Notes under the pieces: generated by a model | The model's input: only the letters and a program-made list of their open reading frames with translations | Databases searched by the model: none | What the model was told of the DNA's origin: nothing | Position numbers and translations under genes: made by a program | Assembly (NCBI RefSeq): GCF_000620105.1 | Contig: NZ_JHVK01000010.1 | Location: 62,001 to 126,000 of the forward strand | From: Microvirgula aerodenitrificans DSM 15089 | GTDB taxonomy: Bacteria > Pseudomonadota > Gammaproteobacteria > Burkholderiales > Aquaspirillaceae | DNA: 64,000 bases | Direction of reading: 5' to 3' | Shown: one piece after another, positions 1-12,300 of the stretch | Position numbering within the stretch: position 1 is the first letter of the stretch | Layout of the letters: the number at the start of each line of letters is the position of its first letter

Positions 1-1158
1 GACCAGAACGGTACGCCGGTGCAGCGCGACATCCGCGAAAGCGAAGTGTCACTGGCCTCGCTGGAGCTGGGCCCGTACAGCCACTTCATGCAGAAGGAAA
101 TCCACGAGCAGCCCAAGGCCCTGTCCGACACCATCGATGCCGTGCTGGGCGCGGGCTTCAGCCCGGCCGTGTTCGGTGACGACAGCGGCCGGCTGGCCGC
201 TGCGGAAGGGGTGAAGATCCTGGCCTGCGGCACCAGCTACTACGCCGGTCTGACTGCCAAATACTGGATCGAGGCGATTGCCGGCCTGCCGTGCAGCGTC
301 GAAGTGGCCAGCGAGTATCGCTACCGCGACGCCTACGTGAATCCGGCACACCTGATCGTCACCCTGTCGCAGTCCGGCGAAACGCTGGACACCATGGAAG
401 CGCTGAAGCGCGCCCGCGAGCTCGGTCACCGCACTGCGCTGTCGATCTGCAATGTCAGCGAGAGCGCGATTCCGCGCGCCAGCGACCTGGTGTTCTACAC
501 CCGCGCCGGTGCCGAAATCGGCGTCGCCTCGACCAAGGCGTTCACCACGCAACTGGTGGCGCTGTTCACGCTGGCGATCACGCTGGGCAAGCAGCGCGGG
601 CGAGTCGATGCCGAGGCCGAAGCCGGTTATCTGGAAGCGCTGCGCTACCTGCCGGGCTCGGTCCAGCATGCGCTGAACCTGGAACCGCAGATCAGCAGCT
701 GGGCGCAGGCGTTTGCGTCGAAGCAGCATGCGCTGTTCCTCGGTCGCGGCGTGCATTACCCGATCGCGCTGGAAGGCGCGCTGAAGCTGAAGGAAATCAC
801 CTATATCCACGCCGAGGCCTACCCGGCCGGCGAGCTCAAGCACGGTCCGCTGGCGCTGGTCGACAGCGACATGCCGGTGGTGGTCATCGCGCCGAAGGAT
901 ACGCTGCTGGAAAAGGTGAAATCCAACATGCAGGAAGTGCGCGCGCGCGGCGGCGAGCTGTTCGTGTTTGCCGACCTGGACAGCCAGTTCAGCGATTCCG
1001 ACTGCGTGCACGTGATCCGTACCCCGCGCCATGTCGGCATCCTGTCGCCGATCGTGCACACCATTCCGGTGCAACTGCTGGCCTATCACGTGGCGCTGGC
1101 CAAGGGCACCGACGTCGACAAACCGCGCAATCTGGCGAAGAGCGTGACGGTGGAGTAG
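1..1158 (+). CDS. glmS: Glutamine--fructose-6-phosphate aminotransferase, 3' part
   Basis: Cytoplasmic enzyme making glucosamine-6-phosphate, the entry step to UDP-GlcNAc for peptidoglycan and LPS. The window begins inside the gene: 385 codons are visible and the N-terminal glutaminase domain with its catalytic Cys lies upstream. What remains is both SIS isomerase domains, with [51 protein letters not shown] and the typical GlmS carboxy end [12 protein letters not shown]. The frame is open from base 1. No clear terminator follows. The next 199 bases are AT-rich and separate it from manC. Confidence 0.97.
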   Translation, partial: DQNGTPVQRDIRESEVSLASLELGPYSHFMQKEIHEQPKALSDTIDAVLGAGFSPAVFGDDSGRLAAAEGVKILACGTSYYAGLTAKYWIEAIAGLPCSVEVASEYRYRDAYVNPAHLIVTLSQSGETLDTMEALKRARELGHRTALSICNVSESAIPRASDLVFYTRAGAEIGVASTKAFTTQLVALFTLAITLGKQRGRVDAEAEAGYLEALRYLPGSVQHALNLEPQISSWAQAFASKQHALFLGRGVHYPIALEGALKLKEITYIHAEAYPAGELKHGPLALVDSDMPVVVIAPKDTLLEKVKSNMQEVRARGGELFVFADLDSQFSDSDCVHVIRTPRHVGILSPIVHTIPVQLLAYHVALAKGTDVDKPRNLAKSVTVE

Positions 1159-1357
1159 ACCGCTCAGCGCCGGATTTTATCCGTATAGATCTTATATTCC
1201 GGGTGTAAATATATTGGCATTTTTATTTGTCAATAAAATGCCGGCGGTGAATATCCATTGATCGGCGATAACAGTCCGTTTCGCCTGCGCCGGGAAAACG
1301 TTCATAATCGCGAGCAGAACCTTTCAAACTTTTGATCTTCGATTCCATTGGAACAGA

Positions 1358-2776
1358 ATGCCTACCTTGATCCCGACCATTCTGTGCGGCGGCGCCGGCT
1401 CGCGGCTGTGGCCCGTCTCGCGCGAACAGCATCCGAAACCGTTCATCCGGCTGGCTGACGGAAAAAGCCTGCTGCAGAAGGCATTTCTCCGCAGTTTCAA
1501 ATTGCCGGATGTGGCAGAAATCCTGACGGTGACCAACCGCGATCTGTTCTTCAAGACCAAGGACGAGCTGCGCGAAGTCAATTCGCGGAAACTGCCTGCG
1601 TCATTCATGCTGGAGCCGTTCGGGCGCAATACCGCTGCCGCAGTCGCCTGCGCGGCCCTGCAGGTCCGCCAGCGCCATGGTGACGATGCAGTGCTGCTGG
1701 TGCTTGCAGCCGATCACCTGATCGCCAACCAGAAAGCATTTGCAACTGCGGTGGCGCGCGCAGTCGAGCTGGCTGCAGATGGCATGCTGGTAACGTTCGG
1801 CATCCACCCGGACAGCCCGGAAACCGGATACGGCTATATCGAGGCTGATGGTCACCGCGTGCTGCGTTTTGTCGAAAAGCCTTCTCAGGACACCGCTCGC
1901 GACTATCTGGCCTCGGGCCGTTTTCTGTGGAATTCGGGCATGTTCTGCTTCCGGACCGGCACGCTGATCGACGAGATGAACGCGCACAGCCCCGAGGTCA
2001 TTCAGGCGGTCGAGCACTGCCTGGCCGCCTCGCAGCAGGTGGGAGGACAGGACGTGCTGCAGCTTGAACTCGACGCCGAGCGTTTTGCCGTCGTGCCCGA
2101 TATCTCCATCGACTATGCGCTGATGGAAAAATCGTCGCGAGTGGCCGTGGTGCCATGCGATATCGGCTGGAGTGACATCGGTTCTTGGACTGCGCTGGGC
2201 GCCCTCGTTCCGCCGGACGAGGACGGTAACTGTATCGAAAGCGAAGTCATGCTTCATGATGTCAGCAACTGCTACATCAAGAGCGAGGAGCGGCTGGTTG
2301 GTGCTGTCGGCATCGACAATCTGGTCATCATCGACACTTCGGATGCGTTGCTGGTGGCTAGCAAGGACCGTGTTCAGGACGTCAAGCGGATCTATGCGGG
2401 CCTTAAGGAGCAGGGGCATGAGGCCTACAAGCTCCACCGCACAGTCCACCGCCCATGGGGCACTTACACCGTGCTGGAAGAAGGTGACCATTTCAAGATC
2501 AAACGCATCGTGGTCAAGCCGGGGGCCAGTCTCAGCCTGCAGATGCACCATCATCGCAGTGAACACTGGATCGTCGTGCGCGGCGCGGCGCGGGTGGTCA
2601 ATGGGGACAAGGAAATTTTCGTGTCGACCAACGAGTCGACCTATATTCCCGCCGGTCACCAGCACCGGCTGGTAAACCCCGGCTCGATCGATCTGGTACT
2701 GATTGAGGTGCAGAGCGGCGAATACCTGGGAGAAGACGACATTGTCCGCTTTCAGGACAACTACGGTCGCTGCTGA
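1358..2776 (+). CDS. manC: Mannose-1-phosphate guanylyltransferase / mannose-6-phosphate isomerase
   Basis: Bifunctional type II PMI/GMP enzyme of 472 residues, the usual family length. It makes mannose-6-phosphate and GDP-mannose, the precursor used by gmd and rmd downstream. The N-terminal nucleotidyltransferase part shows GGAGSRLWP near residue 10 and the FVEKP signature near residue 171. The C-terminal cupin isomerase part shows a metal-site region QMHHHRSEHWIVV near residue 395. It is the first gene of the polysaccharide island, after an AT-rich 199-base spacer that probably holds the promoter. Its stop is followed immediately by the next start. No phosphomannomutase gene (manB/algC) is in the window, so that step must be encoded elsewhere. 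Confidence 0.93.
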   Translation: MPTLIPTILCGGAGSRLWPVSREQHPKPFIRLADGKSLLQKAFLRSFKLPDVAEILTVTNRDLFFKTKDELREVNSRKLPASFMLEPFGRNTAAAVACAALQVRQRHGDDAVLLVLAADHLIANQKAFATAVARAVELAADGMLVTFGIHPDSPETGYGYIEADGHRVLRFVEKPSQDTARDYLASGRFLWNSGMFCFRTGTLIDEMNAHSPEVIQAVEHCLAASQQVGGQDVLQLELDAERFAVVPDISIDYALMEKSSRVAVVPCDIGWSDIGSWTALGALVPPDEDGNCIESEVMLHDVSNCYIKSEERLVGAVGIDNLVIIDTSDALLVASKDRVQDVKRIYAGLKEQGHEAYKLHRTVHRPWGTYTVLEEGDHFKIKRIVVKPGASLSLQMHHHRSEHWIVVRGAARVVNGDKEIFVSTNESTYIPAGHQHRLVNPGSIDLVLIEVQSGEYLGEDDIVRFQDNYGRC

Positions 2777-3944
2777 ATGGGCATGGATGACGCGCTGCTG
2801 CGCCGCCTGACTGTGCCGACGGCGACCGATCACGTGCTGCTCGACGTGGATGCCGTGCGCCAGCCGCTGACTGGTATCGGTCGCTATGCGCTGATGCTGG
2901 CACGCGGCCTGTCGGCCGAGTTGGATGCGGAGGCGCTCCAGTTGCTGCGTGGAGGCCATCCGGTCAGCCTTGGGCAGATGGAGCGCGGGCTGGCTTCCGG
3001 TTCGGCCGGACGCGTGGCCCGGATCGCTGCGAGACTGCCGTTTCGCCCGATACTGCGGCGCGCCTACCTGCAGTGGGTCGGCATGCAGAGCCGTACCTTG
3101 CTGGCGCGCCGGGCCGAGCAGGGTTACCTGCTCCACACGCCGAACTATCTGGGACTCGATTATCCGGGGCGCACGCTGATCACGCTGCACGATCTGTCCT
3201 ACTGCCATTACCCGGAGTGCCACCCTCCCGAGCGAGTGCGCTGGATGAACGAATGCCTGCCGAGCCGGATCGAGCAGGCGGTCGGTCTGATCACGGATGC
3301 GGAGTCGGTACGGCAGGAAGTGATCGCCACCTATGGTGTCGCCCCGGACAAGGTCACTGCGATTCCGCTTGGTGTGGAGCCGGAGTTCCATCCGCGTGAG
3401 GCAGCCGATCTGGATCCGGTGCTTGCGCGATACCGGCTGGCGTCGGGCGGATATCTGCTGTCGGTGGCTACCCTGGAGCCACGCAAGAATCTGGAACGTC
3501 TGCTGGACGCCCATGAGCGCCTGCCGGTGTCGCTGCAGAGCGCCTGGCCGCTGGTGCTGGCCGGCGGGCGAGGCTGGAGCAATGCTCGTCTGCTCGAACG
3601 GCTGCAGGCCGCCGAGGCCTCCGGCCGCGTTCGGCGACTCGGCTATGTGGCCGAAGATGACCTGCCGGCCCTGTACGCGGGGGCCCGGGCGTTTGCGCTG
3701 CCCTCGCTGTACGAGGGTTTCGGTCTGCCACTGCTGGAGGCGATGGCGTCCGGCATTCCTGCATTGGCATCCGACCGTGGTTCTCTGCCCGAGGTGGCAG
3801 GCGACGGCGCACTACTGGTTGACGCGCTTGATGTGACGGCCATGAGCGTCGCGCTCGAACGATTGCTGACCGATGCGCCGCTGCGCGCACGTCTTGTGGC
3901 TGCGGCGCGCGCGCGCGCGGCGACCTATACCTGGGCGCGCTGTG

Positions 3945-5975
<2,031 letters not shown>

Positions 5976-6009
5976 ACGTCGCGCATCGGGCGGGGTTCCC
6001 CCGCCTGCT

Positions 6010-6030
6010 CCGCCCTCTCGGCGGCTTTTC
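6010..6030 (+). terminator. Possible terminator after gmd
   Basis: A short hairpin, CCGCC with loop CTCTC and GGCGG, is followed by CTTTTC. A second GC hairpin (GGCGGGG/CCCCGCC) lies just before it. The T-run is short, so it may only attenuate transcription into wzm. Confidence 0.35.
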
Positions 6031-6086
6031 CGTACCGCTTCTCCCCTGAAACTGTCCGCGGTCGACTATCGCGGGCAGAGGACCGA

Positions 6087-6878
6087 ATGAAACTGATCCA
6101 TTCCCTCTGGCAATTTCGAGGCTTCGTGCTTGGCAGCGTCAAGCGGGATATCCACGCGCGTTATCTGGGGACCCTGCTCGGCGCGACCTGGATTGTCATC
6201 CAGCCGCTGATGATGATCCTCGTCTACACACTGATTTTCTCCAAAGTCATGCACAGCCGGCTACCCGGCGTGGGGGGCGACTTCGCCTATAGCATCCACC
6301 TGTGCGCGGGTCTGCTGCCGTGGCTGTATTTTTCCGAAACCCTGCTGCGCTGTCAGACGATCTTTATCGACAATGCCAACCTGATGAAGAAGAGCAGTTT
6401 CCCGAACATCTGCTTGCCTGTCATCACTGTTCTGATCACCTCGTTCAATTTTGCGGTGATTTTCAGTCTTTTCCTGGTGTTTTTGCTGCTGATCGGTCAT
6501 TTTCCAGGGTGGGTGATTCTGGCCATCCTGCCGGTCATTGTGCTGCAGACGCTGCTGGCGCTGGGGCTGGGCCTTCTGTGCGCGACGCTGAACGTGTTTT
6601 TCCGCGACGTGGGCCAACTGGTCGGTGCCGTGTTGCAGTTCGGCTTCTGGTTGACTCCGATCATCTACCCGATTTCTGTGCTGCCAGTGTGGACGCACCG
6701 CTGGATCATGCTGAACCCGCTGGTCGGCGTCTTCAACTTCTACCAGACCATTTTCGTGGAGCAGCGCATACCGCCGCTCGATGGTCTGCTATCTGCAGCG
6801 ATCTGGACCTCGTTTTCCCTGGTGATCGGCCTGTGGGTTTACCGTCGCCATCAACGTGAAATGGTGGATGAACTATGA
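6087..6878 (+). CDS. wzm: ABC-2 type polysaccharide exporter permease
   Basis: A 263-residue inner-membrane permease of the ABC-2 family with about six hydrophobic segments. The amphipathic N-terminal region contains RDIHARYLGTLLGATW, a hallmark of O-antigen and capsule ABC permeases. The terminal part LNPLVGVFNFYQTIFVEQ is also typical. AGAGGA a few bases before the ATG gives a good ribosome binding site. Its stop overlaps the wzt start in an ATGA arrangement. With Wzt it should move undecaprenyl-linked polysaccharide across the inner membrane. Confidence 0.92.
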   Translation: MKLIHSLWQFRGFVLGSVKRDIHARYLGTLLGATWIVIQPLMMILVYTLIFSKVMHSRLPGVGGDFAYSIHLCAGLLPWLYFSETLLRCQTIFIDNANLMKKSSFPNICLPVITVLITSFNFAVIFSLFLVFLLLIGHFPGWVILAILPVIVLQTLLALGLGLLCATLNVFFRDVGQLVGAVLQFGFWLTPIIYPISVLPVWTHRWIMLNPLVGVFNFYQTIFVEQRIPPLDGLLSAAIWTSFSLVIGLWVYRRHQREMVDEL

Positions 6879-8104
6879 ATCCGGTGATCGAAGTCAACGG
6901 ACTCAGCAAGGCCTACAAGAACTACCCGGGCAAATGGAGCCGACTGCGCGAATGGCTGTCCCCGCGCGGGCAGCCGCGCCACCGGCTGAGCTGGGTGCTT
7001 CATGGCCTGAGCTTCAGTGTGGCGGCCGGCGAGTCGGTCGGCATTGTGGGCCAGAATGGTGCCGGCAAGAGCACCCTGCTCAAACTGCTGACTGGGACGT
7101 CCTTTCCCACCGCTGGTCAGGTCCGGGTCAATGGCCAGCTATCGGCATTGCTGGAACTGGGAATGGGATTTCACCCGGATTTCACCGGTCGTCAGAATGT
7201 CTACATGACCGGCCAGTTGATGGGACGGACCAGCGGCCAGATCGACGGTGCGCTGGCCGGGATCGAGGCGTTTGCCGAAATTGGCGATTATTTCGACCGT
7301 CCTGTTCGCACATATTCCAGTGGCATGCAAGTGCGGCTGGCGTTCAGCGTTGCGACAGCGTTTCGGCCCGATATCCTGATTGTCGATGAGGCGCTGGCAG
7401 TCGGGGATGTTTATTTTCAACACAAGTGTTTCGGCCGAATTCGCGCTTTTCGCGAACAAGGCACGACACTGCTGTTCGTCTCCCACGACCCGGGGGCTGT
7501 CAAGAGCTTGTGTGATCGTGCCATTCTGCTGAATGGTGGCCGCATTGTTCTTGACGACAAGCCGGATATCGTGCTTGACCACTACAACGCGCTGATCGCC
7601 GAGCGCGAGGCAGACCATCACCGCGCGAATGCGCGCGAGACGCCTCTGCATCTGCGTTCGGGCAACCGCAAGGCGGAGATCAACGGTGTCGTACTGCAGC
7701 ATGGCGACGAGGAACGCCAGATTTTCCGCGTCGGCGAGGCGGCACAACTGCGCGTGCGCTATCAGGTTCACGAGCAACTGGCCGACCTGACGTTTGGCAT
7801 CCTGATCAAGGATCGCCTCGGCAATGACATCTTCGGCACCAACACTTGGCACCTTGGCTATTCCGAGCCCCTGGGAACGCAGCCGGGTCATGAGCAGGAA
7901 CTGGTGCTGAACATCCCGTCGCTTGCCCTCGGCGTCGGTAGTTACAGTGTGACACTGGCGTTGCACAGCCATGCGACCCACTTGCAGGACAGCTACGACT
8001 GGTGGGAAAAATGCCTGGTGTTCGAAGTGGTTCGGGGGTCACACCCCGAGTTCATCGGCACCAGCCCTCTGGTCATCGAGCCTCACCTTAGCCCCCGAAA
8101 CTGA
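6875..8104 (+). CDS. wzt: Polysaccharide ABC exporter ATPase with C-terminal carbohydrate-binding domain
   Basis: A 409-residue ATPase, longer than capsule-type KpsT proteins. It has Walker A GQNGAGKST near residue 59, signature YSSGMQVRLAFS and Walker B ILIVDEALAVGD. After about residue 260 comes a beta-rich extension (EINGVVLQHGDEE, FRVGEAAQLRVRY, GILIKDRLGNDIFGTNTW) matching the Wzt C-terminal domain. In E. coli O8/O9a that domain reads the capped non-reducing end of the O-chain. Its presence implies the polymer is terminally modified, which fits the methyltransferase encoded three bases downstream. Confidence 0.93.
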   Translation: MNPVIEVNGLSKAYKNYPGKWSRLREWLSPRGQPRHRLSWVLHGLSFSVAAGESVGIVGQNGAGKSTLLKLLTGTSFPTAGQVRVNGQLSALLELGMGFHPDFTGRQNVYMTGQLMGRTSGQIDGALAGIEAFAEIGDYFDRPVRTYSSGMQVRLAFSVATAFRPDILIVDEALAVGDVYFQHKCFGRIRAFREQGTTLLFVSHDPGAVKSLCDRAILLNGGRIVLDDKPDIVLDHYNALIAEREADHHRANARETPLHLRSGNRKAEINGVVLQHGDEERQIFRVGEAAQLRVRYQVHEQLADLTFGILIKDRLGNDIFGTNTWHLGYSEPLGTQPGHEQELVLNIPSLALGVGSYSVTLALHSHATHLQDSYDWWEKCLVFEVVRGSHPEFIGTSPLVIEPHLSPRN

Positions 8105-8107
8105 GCC

Positions 8108-9373
8108 ATGCTGCAAGACAATAACCCGGAAATTGACCTGCAGGTGCTGGAAGCCCGGCTGTCCCGCGATATACAGACACGTCGTCGTGACAGCCTGATG
8201 CAGGCCACACCACTGGCGGTGGCGCCCGTCGGAAAACCGTCGCTGCGCCAGCGTCTGCAACGTTATCCACTGCTGGTGCGCATCGTGCGTGCCACACGGC
8301 GCACGATGCAGGCCCTGACCCTGCATGGGCTGCCTTTCCGCGAACGCGTGCGAATGCTGCCGCTGGTCGGCCGAGCAGCGCGCTGGACCTTCGTGCTGCT
8401 GCAGTTGCCACGCTTCCGCGACATCACACTGGGCAAGCTGCAGGTGCATGACGATCTGTTCCGGCAGCATACTGAAGCCATTCGTTCGTCTCAGGCGCAC
8501 CTGCAGAGCCTGCAGGACGCGAACAATGACATGTCCGCCGCGCTGCTGAACATGGAGCGGCAGCAGCGGGCCTGGCGTTGCACGCAGGAAAACCGCATTG
8601 CATCTCTCCAGCAGCAATTGCGTGAAGCCGAGCAACTGCTGCTGCGCGGGGCCGATGAATGCGCTGCTCCTTTGCCGCGCGACACTGTCGAGACGGCACT
8701 GCTTGACAGCTACTATGTGGCTTTCGAGGACGCTTTCCGCGGCAGCCGCGAGGAGATCAAGGCCCGGCAGACCGTGTACCTGCCGGTCTTGCGCGAGCGC
8801 GCCGGTGGCCAGGCTGACTGGAGCGTGCTCGACATCGGTTGTGGCCGGGGCGAGTGGCTGGAGCTGCTGACCGAGAACGGCATTGCCTGCCGGGGCATCG
8901 ATCTCAACCAACGGATGGCCGAGCAATGCCGGCAGCACGGGCTGGACGTCACTCATGGCGATGCGATCTCCTACCTGAACAGCCTGCCTGCCGGCAGCCT
9001 GGGCGCGGTGACCGGTTTTCATCTCATTGAACACATCCCGTTTGAGGTGCTGTTGCAGCTGTTCGACGCTGCGCTGCGCGCATTGCGCCCGGACGGACTG
9101 GTGATTTTCGAAACGCCAAACCCCGAAAACGTGATTGTGGGTTCTTGCTCGTTCTACAACGACTCGACCCATCTGAACCCCATTCCCCCGCTGGTGCTCG
9201 AATTCCTCGCTCAGCATCGCGGCTACGCACGTACCGAGATCCGCCGCCTGCACCCGGTTGATGCCGAATGGCATGTCAAGGACGGCAGCAGTGAGCTGGC
9301 CCAGCGTTTCAACCACCTGATGTACGGTCCTCAGGACTACGCGCTTATCGCCTGGAAACGACATGCAGATTGA
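8108..9373 (+). CDS. SAM-dependent methyltransferase with N-terminal coiled coil, candidate chain terminator
   Basis: A 421-residue protein. Residues about 1-110 are basic and helical. About 120-190 form a Gln/Glu/Leu-rich probable coiled coil. The C-terminal half is a class I methyltransferase with motif I VLDIGCGRGEW near residue 240, then GFHLIEHIPFEVLLQL and VIFETPNPENVI. It lies between wzt and the polymerising glycosyltransferase, and overlaps the latter by 11 bases. WbdD of E. coli O8/O9a also joins a methyltransferase to a coiled coil and caps the chain, although its domain order is reversed. I infer that this protein methylates the polymer end to stop extension and license export. 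It could instead methylate an internal sugar. Confidence 0.8.
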   Translation: MLQDNNPEIDLQVLEARLSRDIQTRRRDSLMQATPLAVAPVGKPSLRQRLQRYPLLVRIVRATRRTMQALTLHGLPFRERVRMLPLVGRAARWTFVLLQLPRFRDITLGKLQVHDDLFRQHTEAIRSSQAHLQSLQDANNDMSAALLNMERQQRAWRCTQENRIASLQQQLREAEQLLLRGADECAAPLPRDTVETALLDSYYVAFEDAFRGSREEIKARQTVYLPVLRERAGGQADWSVLDIGCGRGEWLELLTENGIACRGIDLNQRMAEQCRQHGLDVTHGDAISYLNSLPAGSLGAVTGFHLIEHIPFEVLLQLFDAALRALRPDGLVIFETPNPENVIVGSCSFYNDSTHLNPIPPLVLEFLAQHRGYARTEIRRLHPVDAEWHVKDGSSELAQRFNHLMYGPQDYALIAWKRHAD

Positions 9374-12300
9374 CGCCATCCACCAGTTCAGCCACAGCTG
9401 TGCACCCGGCGACGGGGTGACCAATGGCTTGTTGTTCACCCGCAAGCTGTTGCGTTCCCTCGGATTCCGGTCGGAAATCTACTGCGTTACCGTCCATGAC
9501 GCCCTCAAACACGATCTCCGCTCGTTCCGCGACTATCCGGTCGGCGAGGACCGCCAGGCGCTGCTCGTCCATCACAGTCTCGGCCATGACGATGCGGCCT
9601 GGATCGAGGCGCGCACTGAGCCGAAAATCCTCGTTTACCATAACATCACCCCGGCGGAATTCTTCCCGGAGGGCAGCTATCTGCACCGCTACTGCACCCT
9701 CGGCCGACAGCAGTTGCGCGACTGGGCGCCGCAGTGCATCGGTGCCATCGGGGATTCGGACTTCAATTCCGATGAGCTGCGCGACAGCGGATACGGCAAT
9801 GCGGTCACCATTCCTATGCTGGTCGATATTGACCGGGTACTGGCGGCACCCTGCGATGTGCGTATCGAAGCCCGGCACGCCGACACATTCAACGTGCTGT
9901 TTATCGGACGCATCTGCGAGAACAAGGGCCAGCTCGACCTGCTGGAAGCTTTTGCCGAGCTGCTGCACTTCATTGATCGTCCGGCGCGGCTGATGATCGT
10001 TGGTGGCACGACCAGCGAGGACTACCGCGCGCGACTGGATGCACGGATCGCCGAGCTCGGACTCGGCGATTATATCGACATGCCGGGCAAGGTGCCGGCT
10101 GACGCCCTGATCGGCTACTACCGTGCCGCCGACGTGTTCGTGTCCATGAGTGAGCACGAAGGCTTCGGCATGCCGCTGATCGAGGCCATGCTGCACGACG
10201 TCCCGGTGGTAGCCTACAACAGCAGCAATATCGGCAATACGCTGGGTGAGGGCGGCCTGCTGCTGGACAGCAAGGACCCGCGCCGGATCGGTGCGCTGCT
10301 GAACCTGATTTCCAGCCAGCCGGCGCTGCGCCGCCGTATCATCGCCGCGCAGCGGCGCAATCTCGAACGCTTCCGCGCCGACGTCGTCCGCCGGCAACTG
10401 GCCGATTACCTTGGCTCGCTGGATATCGGGGTGCCGCTGGCGCCGGTCGACATGCCGCGTAACGACCTGCTGGCCTGGCAGGTCGAAGGCCCGTTCGATA
10501 GTGATTACAGCCTGGCCATCGTCAACCGTGAACTCGCGCGCGCACTGCGTGATCTCGGCGAGAACGTTGCATTGTTTTCGACCGAGGGTGGTGGGGATTT
10601 TGCGCCGGATGCCGGCTTTCTGGCCGCTCATCCCGACATTGCTGCACTGTCGCAGCGCAGCGCGTCACACCCGCAACTGGATACCGTACTGCGTTTCTGC
10701 TACCCGCCGCGTACGAACCGGATGAGGGGGCGGGTCAATGCCTTCCACTGCTATGGGTGGGAAGAAAGCGCGTTTCCGGCCGACCATGCGGCCCGCTTCA
10801 ACCATGATCTCGACCTGATCACCGTGCTGTCGCGGGAAGTGGAAAAAATTCTGCGCGACAATGGCGTAAGCACGCCGATCGCCGTGGTCGGGGCCGGCGT
10901 CGACCATATACTCGCGGCGCCGGTGGCCAGCACTGGCGTGCCGGGACGCGGCTTCCGCTTCCTGCACGTGTCGTCCTGTTTCCCGCGCAAGGGGGTGGAT
11001 GTGCTGCTGCGCGCATGGGGCAAGGCATTCCGTGCCGGGGACGATGTCAGCCTGATCATCAAGACCTTCCCCAATCCGCACAACACGGTCGCCAGCCAGC
11101 TGGAACGTTTGCGGGCAGCCGATCCTGACTACCCGGACGTTGTCCTGATCGAGCGCGATCTGCCGCAGGCCGAGCTGAACGCGCTGTACCGAGGCTGCGA
11201 CGCCTTTGTCGCGCCGGGACGCGGTGAAGGACTGGGCATGCCGATGGCTGAAGCCATGCTGTTCGATCTGCCGGTCATCACGACCAACTGGGGCGGGCAG
11301 ACTGACTTTTGCACCGAGGAAACGGCCTGGCTGGTCGATTACCGTTTCGCGCCGGCACAGACGCATCTCGGGCTGTCGAATTCGGTCTGGGCGGAGCCGG
11401 ACCTTGCGCATCTGACCGCCAGGCTGCGTGAAGTGCGCCAGACGAGCCCGGCTGGGCTGACCCGCCGGACGGCGGCCGCCCGCCTGAAAATCGAGCGTGA
11501 CTATACCTGGCGCGGTGTGGCTGAACGGACCCGCGCAGCAGTGGCCGCACTGGAGGCGCAGCCGCTGCTGCGCCCGGAACCGAAAATCGGCTGGGTCAGC
11601 ACCTGGCACAGCCGCTGCGGTATTGCCATCTATGCCGAACGTCTTGCCTGCCGTATCCCGGCCGACCGGCTGGTCGTGCTTGCCAACCGCGACGCCGAAG
11701 TGGAGAGCCCGGACGCGCCAAACGTCCACCGCTGTTGGTCTGCTGCCGACAAGTCCGCCGGGAGCCTGGATGCGCTGTATGACACTATCGTTGCCCAGGG
11801 TCTGGGGGCGGTTGTCATCCAGTTCAACTTCTCGTTCTTCGGCCTGCCTGCGCTGGCCAGATTGGTCGAGCGGCTGAAAGCACGCGCGATCGGTGTGCAC
11901 CTGTTCTTCCACTCGACGGCTGACGTCCATCATGGTGCCGAACTGAAGACCCTGACGGATATTGCTCCCGCGCTGGCCACCGCCGACCGATTGTACGTTC
12001 ACGGCGTGGATGACCTGAACCGGCTCAAGACCTTCGGTCATGTACGCAATGTCGTTCTGTTCCCGCATGGCGTGGGGGCGGCGCCCGTACCGGCTGTACG
12101 CCCGGCCGTGCTGGCCGGCAAGCGCGTGCTGGCCAGTTACGGCTTTCTGTTGCCACACAAGGGCATACAGGCGCTAATTCATGCATTTGCCATGCTTGCC
12201 GAGCGCCAGTCCGATCTGTACTTGTTACTGGTTACCGCATGCTACCCGGTCGAGCAGTCGGCGCAGGAAGCACGTGATTGCCAGGCGCTGATCGACCATT

